The position numbers were made by a program, and so were the translations under genes. The notes under the pieces were generated by a model. It ran no database searches, had not been told where the DNA came from, and was given only the letters and a program-made list of their open reading frames with translations. From assembly GCF_000733925.1 (NCBI RefSeq), contig NZ_JPOO01000001.1, positions 1,798,001 to 1,862,000 on the forward strand: DNA of 64,000 bases, written 5' to 3'. Shown here in pieces: positions 34,690 through 45,200 of the stretch. The first letter of the stretch is position 1. The number at the start of each line of letters is the position of its first letter. This stretch comes from Arenibacter algicola. GTDB lineage: Bacteria; Bacteroidota; Bacteroidia; Flavobacteriales; Flavobacteriaceae.

Positions 34690-34895
34690 TTAATTAACGT
34701 GAGTTCGACATAAAAATATTATCAATACATTGATTTAATGTAAGTTATAATAAATGCTACGGTCCCCTCGAGCGGAGTCGAGAGGTTATTTTACTGTAAT
34801 GTATTTACAATGAGGTCTCGACTCCGCTCGACCGGACAGATGTCATATAAACAACTGATTTTAAATAAAATACATATCGAACTCACGTTAATTAA
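34690..34895. repeat. 206-bp nested inverted-repeat element (MITE/REP-like)
   Basis: The outer arms are a perfect 19-base inverted repeat, TTAATTAACGTGAGTTCGA at 34690-34708 and its complement at 34877-34895. Nested inside are 15-base arms CGAGCGGAGTCGAGA (34769-34783) and their complement (34816-34830), G+C-rich in an A+T-rich context. The right arm runs through the stop codon of nhaD (34888-34890). It has no coding capacity. Inner blocks of the CTCGACTCCGCTCG type are, to my knowledge, frequent intergenic repeats in flavobacteria. It could be a non-autonomous mobile repeat or a long structured terminator for nhaD. The rest of the 34445-34887 gap is featureless. Confidence 0.7.
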
Positions 34896-36153
34896 TTAAA
34901 ATAAATACCAGGATACCTGAAAAGTAACCGATTAAGGCCAACCAGGCTATACGGCGTAAGTACCATAAAAAATCTATTTTCAAAATGCCCATGGCAGCTA
35001 CCCCAGCGGCAGATCCAATAATAAGTACACTACCGCCCGTACCCGCACAATAGGCCAAAAATGTCCAGAATTCATGATCTTGGGGAAAGGTCTCCATGGA
35101 GTACATGCCCATGGCACCTGCCACCAATGGTACGTTGTCTATTATGGAGGATAAAAGCCCCAATAAGGTATTGGTAATATGAAAATCATTAAAGGTGGTT
35201 TCCAAGGCACCTCCCATAAACTCTAGGGAGCCATTGGTTTCAATGGCAGCGACCGCCAATAGGATTCCCAAAAAGAAAAGAATACTTGGGGTATCAATTC
35301 TTTGAACCGTAGTAGCAACGGATAAATGGTGCTTTAGTTCAATAGGCTTATTTTTATGCAGTATTTCCGTGATTAGCCACAAAACACATAAGCTGAATAG
35401 CATACCCAAAAAAGGCGGTAAATGCGTAATGCCTTTAAAAACGGGTACCATCAAAAGTAGGCCTACTCCCAAAAGCAGTATAAAATTACTTTCTCTGGGA
35501 CTTATCTGTTGAATCTTAGGGGCAGAGGGCAGCTCTGCCTCAATAGTTTTACCCTTAAAACTATAAGAGGCAATTAGTAAAGGAACCAATAAACAGGCTA
35601 AACTAGGTAGAAATACCTCGGTAATTATCGAGTTTGTAGAAACTTGACCGCCATTCCAAAGCATAATTGTGGTGACATCGCCAATGGGAGACCAAGCCCC
35701 ACCTGCATTGGCTGCAATGATGATAAACCCGGCAAAATACCAGAGATCCGACTTGCTGGTCAAAAATTTTCTTAAAATGGCCATCATTACTATGGTAGTG
35801 GTGAGGTTGTCCAATACAGCAGAAAGGATAAAGGTGAGTAAACAAAGTACCCATAGTAGCACTAACATGCTTCGGGTCTTTATGACTCTAAGGATAATTT
35901 CAAAACCGTTGTGAATGTCTATTAATTCAACTATAGTCATTGCTCCAAGAAGAAAGAAGAGAATTTCGGCGATTTCTTCAAAATGTTCCTTAAGACTTAT
36001 TATGGTTTCTGAAAAATCCACTCCCGTATGGGCAACAATGACCCATAATACTACTCCTGTAAACAGGGCAGTCGCCGCCTTATCAATTTTAACAACATGC
36101 TCTAGGGCTATGATCATATAGCCGGCAATAAAGAAAAGGGTTGTAATTAGCAT
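34888..36153 (-). CDS. nhaD: NhaD-type sodium:proton antiporter
   Basis: The 421-residue protein has about 12 membrane helices. It shows the arsenite/Na+ permease-superfamily pattern of NhaD: VVKIDKAATALFTGVVLW near the start, LSAVLDNLTTTIVMMAILRKFL, AANAGGAWSPIGDVTTIMLW, and near the end IDNVPLVAGAMGM and AGTGGSVLIIGSAAGVAAMG. The Asn/Asp and Gly-rich re-entrant segments are all intact. It would extrude Na+ or Li+ in exchange for protons across the inner membrane, consistent with a marine habitat. It is monocistronic. Its last codons lie in the right arm of the inverted-repeat element, so that element may end its transcript. Confidence 0.9.
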   Translation of the reverse strand: MLITTLFFIAGYMIIALEHVVKIDKAATALFTGVVLWVIVAHTGVDFSETIISLKEHFEEIAEILFFLLGAMTIVELIDIHNGFEIILRVIKTRSMLVLLWVLCLLTFILSAVLDNLTTTIVMMAILRKFLTSKSDLWYFAGFIIIAANAGGAWSPIGDVTTIMLWNGGQVSTNSIITEVFLPSLACLLVPLLIASYSFKGKTIEAELPSAPKIQQISPRESNFILLLGVGLLLMVPVFKGITHLPPFLGMLFSLCVLWLITEILHKNKPIELKHHLSVATTVQRIDTPSILFFLGILLAVAAIETNGSLEFMGGALETTFNDFHITNTLLGLLSSIIDNVPLVAGAMGMYSMETFPQDHEFWTFLAYCAGTGGSVLIIGSAAGVAAMGILKIDFLWYLRRIAWLALIGYFSGILVFILIN

Positions 36154-36645
36154 GATAGAACTTTTGAAAATCTATTGTTTGTTCTCATAACATTTTCAGT
36201 TTGGCCTGAGTGGGGTCAGGGAATTAATTATTGCAAATTATTCTTTTGTTTATAAGATTTTATATCCTCGCTGAATTGACTATTGGAGGAATTAAGACTT
36301 TTGAATGGTGCAGTTGCCCATTTTTATTTCTATAAGGCCGGTTGGCACTTACTAAATGAAATATTATATAGATGCTATGTGCATAGGAGAAAACCGAATT
36401 ATGTACCGGCATGGGATTAAAAGAGTAAAGGCACTGGCCAAAACTCTAGTTTATCTGTTTGCCAATTCGAAGGTATAAATAATAATCGTTAATAGATTGT
36501 TAAAAATATGTCCCGTCATATACTGCAAAATAAGGTTGCAAAGACCAAACACAGAACCCAAGAATCTCTAGTGTAGACGAACTACACGGTCCTGTCGCAA
36601 ACAAACTGCAAAGGGCTTGCCTCAACGGTTTGCCTGCTAAATTAC
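36154..36645. other. 492-bp intergenic region between ALDH end and nhaD start
   Basis: Contains a perfect small hairpin (GTGTAG at 36571-36576, CTACAC at 36582-36587) about 60 bases past the aldehyde dehydrogenase stop, without a T-run. No gene or RNA seen. Confidence 0.45.
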
Positions 36646-38010
36646 TTAAAACAGATATTTTATTTTCTTAACCAACTTCATGGGTAGGTTGTAAGGTGGA
36701 TATCTAAGTGGTGCATCCAACCAATTCGCTTTTTTAACTATTGCTTTTTGATGTGAAAAAAGGTCAAACGATCGTTTGCCGTGATAGGCCCCTATTCCAC
36801 TTGCGCCAACTCCCCCGAATGGGAGATTTTTATTGGTGATTTGAATTACAGTGTCGTTAATTGCTCCCCCACCGAAACTATACCTATTGATTATTTTTTT
36901 TTGGAAGGATTTTCGATTGGAGAATATATAGGTAGCCAAAGGTTTTCCATAATTGGTTAAATGCCTCTCTATATCATCTTCATTTTCGTAGGCAATAATG
37001 GGGAGAATAGGTCCGAAAATTTCGCCATGCATCAATTTACTATCCAAGTTCGGCTCATTGATCAGGGTAGGGGCCAGATAATTATCTTCATCATTGCTAT
37101 CGCCGCCAAAAAGTATTTCTTCGCCAACAAGCATTTCTTTTAGACCATTATAATGGCTTTTGCTTACCGTTCTCGAAAAATCTGGAGACTGTTCAATATT
37201 TTCTCCGTAGCACTTAATGATATTTTGTTTTAGTGCGTCCACAAGTTTGTCCTTCACATTTTTATGAACAAGTATATAATCCGTAGCAATGCATGTTTGA
37301 CCGGCGTTTAAAAATTTGCCCCAAACAATTCGTTTGGCGGCGAGCTTAATAGAGGCAGTTTCATCCACTATGGTGGGGTTTTTACCTCCCAGTTCCAAGG
37401 TTACCGGCGTTAGGTGCTTTGCGGCAGATTCATACACTATTTGCCCAACACGGCTACTACCGGTAAAAAAAATGTAATCCCATTTTTCCGCCAAAAGTTC
37501 TTGGGAAACTTCCACACCGCCTTCCACAACGGTAACATGTTCCGTTACAAAAACCGCGCTGACAATTTCCGAGATGATCGATGCCGTATGGGGTGTTACT
37601 TCGGAGGGTTTTACTACAACTGTATTTCCCGCGGCCACAGCTGCGATCATAGGTGCAAATGCCAACTGAAAGGGATAGTTCCATGGTGCAATAATTAGTA
37701 CTGCACCATAGGGTTCCCTATATATCCAATCCGAAGAGGGCCAATTCATTAAGGAGGCAGATTTTCTCTCAGGGGCGGCCCAATGGTCAATATTTTTTAA
37801 CGTCAATTTTAATTCCGCCAAAACAAATTGCGTTTCCGCTGCCAAGGTCTCAAACTTGGGTTTTTTGAAATCTTTGTAAATGGCCTCTGCAATATCATCC
37901 TCACGCGCAATTATTTCTTTTTGCAACCGCTTTAAGGCCTCTTTTCGGAAAGAAACATCCTTGGTCTTTTGCCTTATAAAAAAATCGCGCTGTTTTCCTA
38001 ATACGTTCAT
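36646..38010 (-). CDS. Aldehyde dehydrogenase, class-3-like
   Basis: The 454-residue length and the sequence fit the short ALDH3/coniferyl-fatty aldehyde branch. Cofactor and active-site motifs are present: IAPWNYPFQLAFAPMIAAVAAGNTVVVKPSE, FFTGSSRVGQIV, the general base in LELGGKNPTIV and the nucleophile Cys in NAGQTCIATDYILV. The motif GEIFGPILPII follows. The C-terminal end (PPYNLPMKLVKKIKYLF) is basic and hydrophobic, as in members that associate with membranes. It oxidises aldehydes to acids with NAD(P)+. It lies 203 bases downstream of the beta-helix/cytochrome gene on the same strand and may be a separate unit. Confidence 0.9.
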   Translation of the reverse strand: MNVLGKQRDFFIRQKTKDVSFRKEALKRLQKEIIAREDDIAEAIYKDFKKPKFETLAAETQFVLAELKLTLKNIDHWAAPERKSASLMNWPSSDWIYREPYGAVLIIAPWNYPFQLAFAPMIAAVAAGNTVVVKPSEVTPHTASIISEIVSAVFVTEHVTVVEGGVEVSQELLAEKWDYIFFTGSSRVGQIVYESAAKHLTPVTLELGGKNPTIVDETASIKLAAKRIVWGKFLNAGQTCIATDYILVHKNVKDKLVDALKQNIIKCYGENIEQSPDFSRTVSKSHYNGLKEMLVGEEILFGGDSNDEDNYLAPTLINEPNLDSKLMHGEIFGPILPIIAYENEDDIERHLTNYGKPLATYIFSNRKSFQKKIINRYSFGGGAINDTVIQITNKNLPFGGVGASGIGAYHGKRSFDLFSHQKAIVKKANWLDAPLRYPPYNLPMKLVKKIKYLF

Positions 38011-38213
38011 GGCATTAAATTAATATAAAAAGCATCCCCAAACTTATCCATTTGGGGATATTATAAAATTTTGTTTTAAATCACTTCAAAATGAAAATGA
38101 ATATTCAAACCATGGCAATCCCTTTAATTTGTATTGACTTCGAACTTTAATGTAGGAATGATTTCATATTTATTTAAAAATGGCCTTGTTTTCATGGAGC
38201 GGCTGTCCTTGGT

Positions 38214-39722
38214 TCAATGCTTCAATGCCAGGATATATTCGGCTACGGCCATTTTGGCTTCCTCCGATAAATAATCTTGGGGCGGCATTTCCGGATAATC
38301 TTCCCTCAGGTTTTTTGGAGCAGTGATATAATCTACTATACCCTGGGGGTTATTCTGGTGAATAGCCTGAAGGATTTCTGTTGGTGGACCTATCAATCTA
38401 GTGCCAAAGGCATGACAACCGGCGCAGACGCCGTAATAGGTAAGCTCGCCCAATTCTTCAGCGGAAACCGATCTTGGCGGTACCGGAGACGGGGTCATCA
38501 TGGTTGGTATATCTTTGGTATCGGTTATTTGTGCCATTCCGTAATTATCCAAACCAAAGGTCCTATACCTGTTCTTGTCCCTGATAGTACTTCCGGTTCC
38601 ACCTCCATATGCAAAAATATCAGGCCCTTTGGTTTCCATTTGGGTAAGCATTACCGCCTTTAATTCACCTGTTGGGGCATTCCCATTGTCGAACATGATA
38701 TTGTCTAGGATAACCACCCTGTCCGGATTTCCTTCAGAATTGGGGTCATTGGCTTTAGGGTCGCCCGTAGCAAGGTCTACAATGGTAATTCCTGTATTGT
38801 TATTACCAGTTATGATATTGTTTTCCACAATTACATCATCGGCGGCCATGATTAAAATACCCGTGCCCGGCGGAATTCCGGAAACCGTTGATCCAGGGGC
38901 ACCGAAGTTTTCGTGGTTGTTGTTAACCACAAAATTGTTGCGCAAGATTACATCAAAGGTTGTTTTAATAGGCAATCCCGGTGTTACAAAGGCAAGTAGT
39001 CCCCCTGTATTGTTGTGCGCATAATTGTTTTCTACCAAACAGTGCCTGGAATTTTCAATTTCAATACCCGCAACGTTGTCGAATACCTCGTTATGTAAAA
39101 CGTCAACATTATCGCACATTCCAATATATATGGCGGCATCCGCAATTTTGCTTAGTACATTATGCTCCACCAATCCGTTTTTGCCATACTGTGGAAATAT
39201 GCCATATACACCAGTATCTATAATCCAGTTGTTACGTATTATAAAATTGTTACCGGCTTGGCCCATTATGCCATTGCCCTTGTAGTTTATTATTTTAAAA
39301 TTTTCAATTAGAATTCCATTTCCCGAATATAGGAAGGCATCGTTTATTTCCTTTTTGCCGTCCAAGGTTGGCCATTCTCCGTTGATTACCACTCCCTGCA
39401 TGCTAATATTGTCCTTGTCAATATATACGTTCTCTGAATACGTTCCAGGGTAAACACGAATTAGATCTCCCGGACTAGCCTCTTTTACGGCATTTTGAAT
39501 GGATGAGCCTTTTTTGACTTCAATGATCCTTCCAGTAAATTCTTGAGCGGAAGCTACTTGTGTAGTGTCGTTACTAAGCCCTGCATTTCTATATTTTATG
39601 GTGGATGGTATGGGAACAGTCTCCACATTTTTTGGTCCAAAGAAAGATTTTCCAATGAATACACCTATTCCTAGGAGCAAAATAGAGGTGATAATTTTAA
39701 TAAAAGGCGATTTTTTCTTCAT
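38214..39722 (-). CDS. Parallel beta-helix protein fused to a cytochrome c domain
   Basis: The 502-residue protein has one N-terminal membrane helix or uncleaved signal (IKIITSILLLGIGVFIGKSFF). A Pbp1/NosD-like right-handed beta-helix covers residues 80-370, with repeats such as NFIIRNNWIIDTGVYGIF, DNVDVLHNEVFDNVAGIEIENS and VIVENNIITGNNNTGITIV. A single-heme cytochrome c domain closes it (YYGVCAGCHAFGTRLIGPP, near residue 430). Such helices usually bind or process polysaccharides, so a heme-bearing version could couple sugar binding with electron transfer. It follows a cytochrome c peroxidase gene by 17 bases, forming an operon. Confidence 0.83.
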   Translation of the reverse strand: MKKKSPFIKIITSILLLGIGVFIGKSFFGPKNVETVPIPSTIKYRNAGLSNDTTQVASAQEFTGRIIEVKKGSSIQNAVKEASPGDLIRVYPGTYSENVYIDKDNISMQGVVINGEWPTLDGKKEINDAFLYSGNGILIENFKIINYKGNGIMGQAGNNFIIRNNWIIDTGVYGIFPQYGKNGLVEHNVLSKIADAAIYIGMCDNVDVLHNEVFDNVAGIEIENSRHCLVENNYAHNNTGGLLAFVTPGLPIKTTFDVILRNNFVVNNNHENFGAPGSTVSGIPPGTGILIMAADDVIVENNIITGNNNTGITIVDLATGDPKANDPNSEGNPDRVVILDNIMFDNGNAPTGELKAVMLTQMETKGPDIFAYGGGTGSTIRDKNRYRTFGLDNYGMAQITDTKDIPTMMTPSPVPPRSVSAEELGELTYYGVCAGCHAFGTRLIGPPTEILQAIHQNNPQGIVDYITAPKNLREDYPEMPPQDYLSEEAKMAVAEYILALKH

Positions 39723-39739
39723 TTCTTAACTGTTATTTT

Positions 39740-40966
39740 TTAGGTTGATATTTTAAGTCCGGAAGGCAGGACCTCCGGTGTTTTGGGTTTAAACGATTCA
39801 TCGGTCAAGGTTTTAAGAAAATCCACTAGGCGGTCCAATTCGTAATCGGTTAAATTGGGTTCCCATATATGCCAGTGAATTAACAGGTTTTCCCCCTCAG
39901 GTACGGCATGCCCTCTACCGTCTGTATAAAATTGAACGGTTTCCCGCAGGGTTTTGAATCTTCCAGAGTGCATATAAGGGGCAGTTTGGGCTATATTCCT
40001 AAGACTGGGGACCTTAAATGCCCCTCTTAGGCTTTTGTCATTAAAGGGAATTTCGGCCCCGGGATCCAATGGTAAACCATCTGGTTCGGGGCTGCCAATT
40101 ACAGCAAATTGTTGATTTGTAAATAGGGGAGGGGTATGGCATTCTGCACATCGGGCTACGAACGACCTAAATATATTTAATCCTTCAATTTCGTTTTTAT
40201 TCAACGCTTCGTCATAACCATGTGCATATTGGTCATATTTACTGTTAAGGGAAACCAAGGAAGATTGGAAAGCCGCAATGGCCTTGGTAATTTCATTGAG
40301 AGCAATTGGTTGGTCCCCATCCCTTTTGGGATATGCTTCCGCAAATAATTTTCTGTAATTTTCAATTTCATTTATAGTATTGAGTAAGTTTTCCGGAGTA
40401 TTTCCCATTTCATCCTTGGAGAACAATGGTTCCAGCATTTGCTCTTCCAAAGAAGTGGCTCGACCGTCCCAAAAGAGTTTTTTTAAATAGCCTACGTTAT
40501 ATAGGGAAGGTGCCGCTCTTTTTAATTTATGCCCATCCTTACCCTGGCTAGTTGCTAATCCATCGCCTAATCCTTTATCGGGATCATGGCACGTTGCACA
40601 GGAAACGGTTTGGTCGGCAGAAAGAGCGGGATCAAAAAATAAATACCTTCCCAAATCAATTTCTTGGGGAGAAAAACCATCCCTAATTTCTGGTAAGGCC
40701 GATTTTAACCCTCCTACACCGGCCTTGTTGGTCGTGGCATATTGACTATAGAGATTTTTGGCAATACACTCATTATTTTCATTAAGCTTAAATCCGGGAG
40801 GGCAACTGCTTTTTAAAAGAGGAACCGGATAGTAGGCAGTAGGTCTTTGGCCGGCAAAAAATACGCCCGCCATGATTCCTAGAACCGCTACCGATATAAT
40901 TACTTTTAATATGACCCTGCCTTTTTCCACCAGATCTTGTATTATCTTTTGGTTATTCCATAACAT
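39740..40966 (-). CDS. Di-heme cytochrome c peroxidase family protein
   Basis: The 408-residue protein is anchored by an N-terminal helix (VILKVIISVAVLGIMAGVFFAG). It has two c-heme sites, CATCHDPDKGLGDG (about residue 138) and CAECHTPPLFTNQQF (about residue 287). The bacterial CcpA/MauG pattern is clear in FFDPALSADQTVSCATCH, LKRAAPSLYNVGYLKKLFWDGRATSLEEQ and VPSLRNIAQTAPYMHSGRFKTLRETVQFY. It would reduce peroxide or perform related oxidations in the periplasm. With the beta-helix cytochrome it forms a two-gene operon, behind the LytTR regulator gene. Confidence 0.88.
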   Translation of the reverse strand: MLWNNQKIIQDLVEKGRVILKVIISVAVLGIMAGVFFAGQRPTAYYPVPLLKSSCPPGFKLNENNECIAKNLYSQYATTNKAGVGGLKSALPEIRDGFSPQEIDLGRYLFFDPALSADQTVSCATCHDPDKGLGDGLATSQGKDGHKLKRAAPSLYNVGYLKKLFWDGRATSLEEQMLEPLFSKDEMGNTPENLLNTINEIENYRKLFAEAYPKRDGDQPIALNEITKAIAAFQSSLVSLNSKYDQYAHGYDEALNKNEIEGLNIFRSFVARCAECHTPPLFTNQQFAVIGSPEPDGLPLDPGAEIPFNDKSLRGAFKVPSLRNIAQTAPYMHSGRFKTLRETVQFYTDGRGHAVPEGENLLIHWHIWEPNLTDYELDRLVDFLKTLTDESFKPKTPEVLPSGLKIST

Positions 40967-41097
40967 TCATATAAAGTATAAGTGAAAAATCCTGCCCACC
41001 AGGCAGTCAAATACTCTATATTGACACAAATTAACAATGGTGTTTCAACAACCCATTATGTCTTTGGTACTTTGTGATGAAATATCCCTATTTGGGA

Positions 41098-41955
41098 TTA
41101 ATGGGACATTTTTATTAGTTGGAGGGCTTTTTCGAAATCGGTCTTATAACCAAACGAAACGGGAATTTTTTCTTCTGGGATATATTGGATACCAAGGGTA
41201 TATCCCTTTTTAGTTTTCTTTGCAGTGCTGATGTGTATGGTATTTACCATATAGGACCTATGGATGCGAATTACCTTAGTGTCCTTGATGATATCCTCCA
41301 ATTCCTTGAAACTCATTCTTATGAGTTCTTTGTTGATTTTTTCTCCAGTGAAATAAAAGAGTTCCAGATAATTTCCTGCGGATTTGATATATAGCAACTG
41401 ATTATATTTAATGGCCAATACCACCTTGTTGTTTTCTCCGTTCAAAATCAACAATTCACCGATTCCCTCACCATTTGTACCTTTTGTATTGAATTGGATT
41501 TCTTCTTTAAACGACGATATTTTTTGATTGATCTGGGCATACCATAAAAACAGTGTATAGGGTACCACCACTACAAGACCTATTTGCCAAAAGGTTAGTA
41601 GGAATTCCGAAATTTGTTCTTGAAGTGTTCGCATTGGCGGACTATAGGTAAGCTCAAATATAACGGCCATTAATCCCATCTCCATTAGGCCCCAAGGGAG
41701 TAAACTATAGATTTTAAATCTTTTGGGTCCAAATAGGGTACGCAATATAAACTGGGTGAAAATAAAAACACTAAGACCTATTAGGATAAACTCCCAATAA
41801 TAATTTTCGCCCCATTTGTTGATGTTGTAAGGGGCATATATATTTATGAAAATAAAGGAATACAGGCTAATAAAGCCAATCAATAGAAGTTTGCTCCTTG
41901 CGGAATCCATATAAGGGATATCCTGTTTTAATATTGCTTCTATACGCTTCCTCAT
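41098..41955 (-). CDS. LytTR DNA-binding protein with membrane sensor region
   Basis: The 285-residue protein has four predicted membrane helices in the N-terminal half (about residues 23-42, 56-75, 85-105 and 118-140) and a C-terminal LytTR DNA-binding domain (about 175-280). That domain includes LLILNGENNKVVLAIKYNQLLYIKSAGNYLELFYFTG and VIRIHRSYMVNTIHI, typical of the family. It has no receiver domain, so it is a one-component membrane regulator. It lies 131 bases before the cytochrome c peroxidase operon on the same strand and may control it; no binding site was recognised. Confidence 0.83.
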   Translation of the reverse strand: MRKRIEAILKQDIPYMDSARSKLLLIGFISLYSFIFINIYAPYNINKWGENYYWEFILIGLSVFIFTQFILRTLFGPKRFKIYSLLPWGLMEMGLMAVIFELTYSPPMRTLQEQISEFLLTFWQIGLVVVVPYTLFLWYAQINQKISSFKEEIQFNTKGTNGEGIGELLILNGENNKVVLAIKYNQLLYIKSAGNYLELFYFTGEKINKELIRMSFKELEDIIKDTKVIRIHRSYMVNTIHISTAKKTKKGYTLGIQYIPEEKIPVSFGYKTDFEKALQLIKMSH

Positions 41956-42239
41956 AGGCCGGACGGGTTACAAAAACAAGACATGGTAATTTTTTTTGAT
42001 TTTAATGTTTGGGTTATTTAGTGACATCGAATCTAGTGAAAATACTTTTTATAGGAATGCCCTCGCGAAATTAACTTAATAAAACTTGGTGTTGGGTTAG
42101 TTTTTTTTAATCTATAATTTCATTCAAGAATTGTCCGGGTAAACTAAAAACCTTTTTCGCATCCGATGATAAATGGCCGGAAATAGATTCAATACCTAAG
42201 ATTTTATGAACAATTCCAATCAGCCAAATGGGACCTGCT

Positions 42240-45200
42240 TTATGTATTATTGGAATTATTTCGCAATACACTTGTTTTCATGTCCGCATATCTTGGATCG
42301 GGAATATAATCCTGTTTTTGCATTTTTATGACCTCTATACTTAAGAAGCCAAATTCGCTCACCACTTTTCCATAAAAGCGATAGATACCTCTTCCCCTAA
42401 AGAAATATTTTGCAGCTACAGGTGGAAAAAGTACAGTGTCAAAAACCTCTCCGTGTTGATCCACCAAGGTGGCAAAATTCATCCGGGTGCCCTGATGGGT
42501 CCTTGTATTTTTTACGGTCACCAGATATCCGTAAATATCAATATTCTTGCCCAGATAAGATTCCAAGTCTCTTTTGCCATGTGTGTTGTTGGGAGGTTCC
42601 GCCAAAATATCGAACGGACTACAAAGGGTAAACCCCATAAGTTCCAATTGGGTAAAGGCCATTTCCAAATTGGTGGAGTATAATTTGGGGATTTCAAAAT
42701 GTTGGTGATTGGCATTGAACAATTTAGGGTGGTCCAATTTGGTGTTTTTGGATAGGGATAGGTGAGCTTGCCATAAGAGTTCGTGCTTGTTTACTCCTGT
42801 AAATGCAAAGGCATCGATACGGATAAGGATACTCAATTGTTCTATGGATATAAAGACCCTATCCAGAAAATTTGTCAATGATAAAAATGAACCATTGGTT
42901 GTTCTTTCATTTATAATCTGATCTACCACCTTGCTTTCCAAATCCCTGAGGTACATAAACCCTAGGTACATTTCTTTCCCATAAATGCAGGTGGCCATAA
43001 AACTCTTGTTTATACAGGGAGAATGTATTTTGGCCCCTAGCATACGTACTTCATGGATATAGAATTCGGCACTATAGAAACCCCCTCCATTGTTTAACAC
43101 GGCCACCATATATTCCAAAGGGTAATACGCTTTAAGGAATAGGGTCTGATAACTTTCAACCGCATAGGAGGCCGAATGGCCCTTGGCAAAGGCGTAGCCA
43201 GCGAAACTCGCGACCTGGTCCCATATTTCAAAAATAAGCTTATCGTCATAGCCTTTCTTTCTACAGTTGTCCACAAACTTATCCTTTACTTTTTGGAACT
43301 CTTCCCTAGAGCGAAACTTACCGCTCATACCTCGTCTTAGAACATCGGCCTCGCCAAGGGTGAGATCGGCAAAGTAGTGGGCCACCTTAATTACATCTTC
43401 CTGATATACCATTACGCCGTAGGTTTCTGGCATAATGGACAGCATAACGGGATGAGCCCTTTCCTTGGCGCGTTGTGGGTCTCGATGGCGTAATATGTAT
43501 TCCCGCATCATACCACTTTTGGCCACTCCGGGGCGTATTATGGAACTGGCAGCTACCAATCCCAAATAATTGTCGACCTCCAGTTTCTTTAGCAACATCC
43601 GCATGGCTGGAGATTCAACATAAAAACAACCCATACATTGGGCGCTCTTTACCAAGTTGTTGATGATGGGGTCGTTTTTAAACTGGGCAACATCATGGAT
43701 GTCTATACTGCTTATTTTCTCCGGTTGATTGTAGCTTATAATTTCCAAGGTCTCTTCAATTTTGGCCAGACCGCGTTGAGATAGGATATCAAACTTAAAA
43801 AGCCCAACATCCTCCGCTATCACCATGTCGAACTGTGTGGTAGGATAACCCTTGGGCGGTAGGTGGGTGGCAGAAAAATAATGAATGGGCTTTTCGGTTA
43901 TAAGGATACCACCGGCATGGATACTTAAATAATTGGGCATTCCTTTAAGCAATTGACCGTATTTAAGGACCAACAAGGCAACCTTGTCCAATTCCGAAAC
44001 ATTGTATTTTTTATCGCATAGAACATCTATTTCCTCCTTGGGCAGTCCAAACACCTTGCCCAGTTCACGTACAACCCCTTTTTCCTGAAAGGTAACATAG
44101 GTGCCCAAGAGTGAAACGTTGGGGAATCGTTCAAAAATATATTGGGTCATGGCCTCGCGGTCCCTCCATGAAAAGTCTATGTCAAAATCGGGGGGATTTA
44201 CACGGTATAGGTTAATAAATCGCTCAAAATACAAGTCCAATTCAATGGGGTCCACATCGGTAATGTGGAGCAAATAAGCCACTATACTGTTCGCTCCGCT
44301 TCCTCGGCCCACATAAAAGAAGCCCTGTTTTCTGGCATGGGAAACAATATCCCAATTAATGAGAAAGTAGGATACAAATCCCATTTTCTTTATCAAGTCC
44401 AATTCCTTTTGGAGGCGTTCCAGGATTACATGGCCAATTTCGGTATGTTTGTATCTTTCCGGTAGGCCTTTTTGGCACAATTCTTCCAAAAGAGCCTCAT
44501 CTTTCTTTCTGTCCCCAAGGTAAGTAACAAGGTTTTGGGGCTTCCTGTTTTCTGAAAAATCAAAATAAATTTGGCAGGACTGCATTAATCGCTCGGTATT
44601 TTCCAAAATATATTGATATTCGGAAAAAGCGGTTAACAGATCCTCCATGGGAAGCATTTTCTCTTCAGGATCGGCTTCCTCGCTTTGGGACAATTTACTT
44701 AGGAGGATGTTGTTGTCAATGGCTCGAAGCAGACGGTGAGCGTTAAAATCGCGTTTATTCCGGAAAGTAACAGCTTGTTGTACTACCAATTTATCCTTAA
44801 AATCCATTATTTTGGAAAAGGGTAATCTTCTAAGATCCCTAATGGATATGCCTATAAATTCATGTTCCAAAAAAGTATCCTGTTTGTTGAGTAATACTTT
44901 TTCGAAGGGATATATTACGAAAGCATGGCTAAAAATAGGGGCTCGGGATTTAAATTTTTTGTCATGGTGCAGATGTTCGGACAAGAAATTGTTCAGCTCA
45001 TGGTAGCCATGGTTATTTTTGGCCAGACCAATAAAGCACGGCTCTACCCCGTTTCTGAAGTCGATCCCCAGTATAGGTTTAATGCCTTTTTCCTGTGCTT
45101 TTCGCACAAAGTTTAATCCAGCCGATGTATTGTTGATGTCCGTTAGTGCCAAATGATCTACATGGTTCTTTTTAGCCAATTCCAGGAGTTCTACCTCGGA

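Noticed and set aside
36541..36640. Short hairpin and G+C-richer patch considered as an RNA gene
   Set aside because: Arms of only 6 bases, no tRNA-like T-loop consensus, and no T-run for a terminator.
36646..41955. Possible membership of the LytTR, peroxidase, beta-helix and ALDH genes in the ECF regulon
   Set aside because: None of their leaders contains the GTAACC-N13-ACATC pair.
41955..41980. TTTTTGTAACCC on the minus strand before the LytTR gene, similar to the ECF -35 box
   Set aside because: No ACATC occurs 13 bases further; the gene's start codon falls inside that interval. I do not count it as a sixth promoter.
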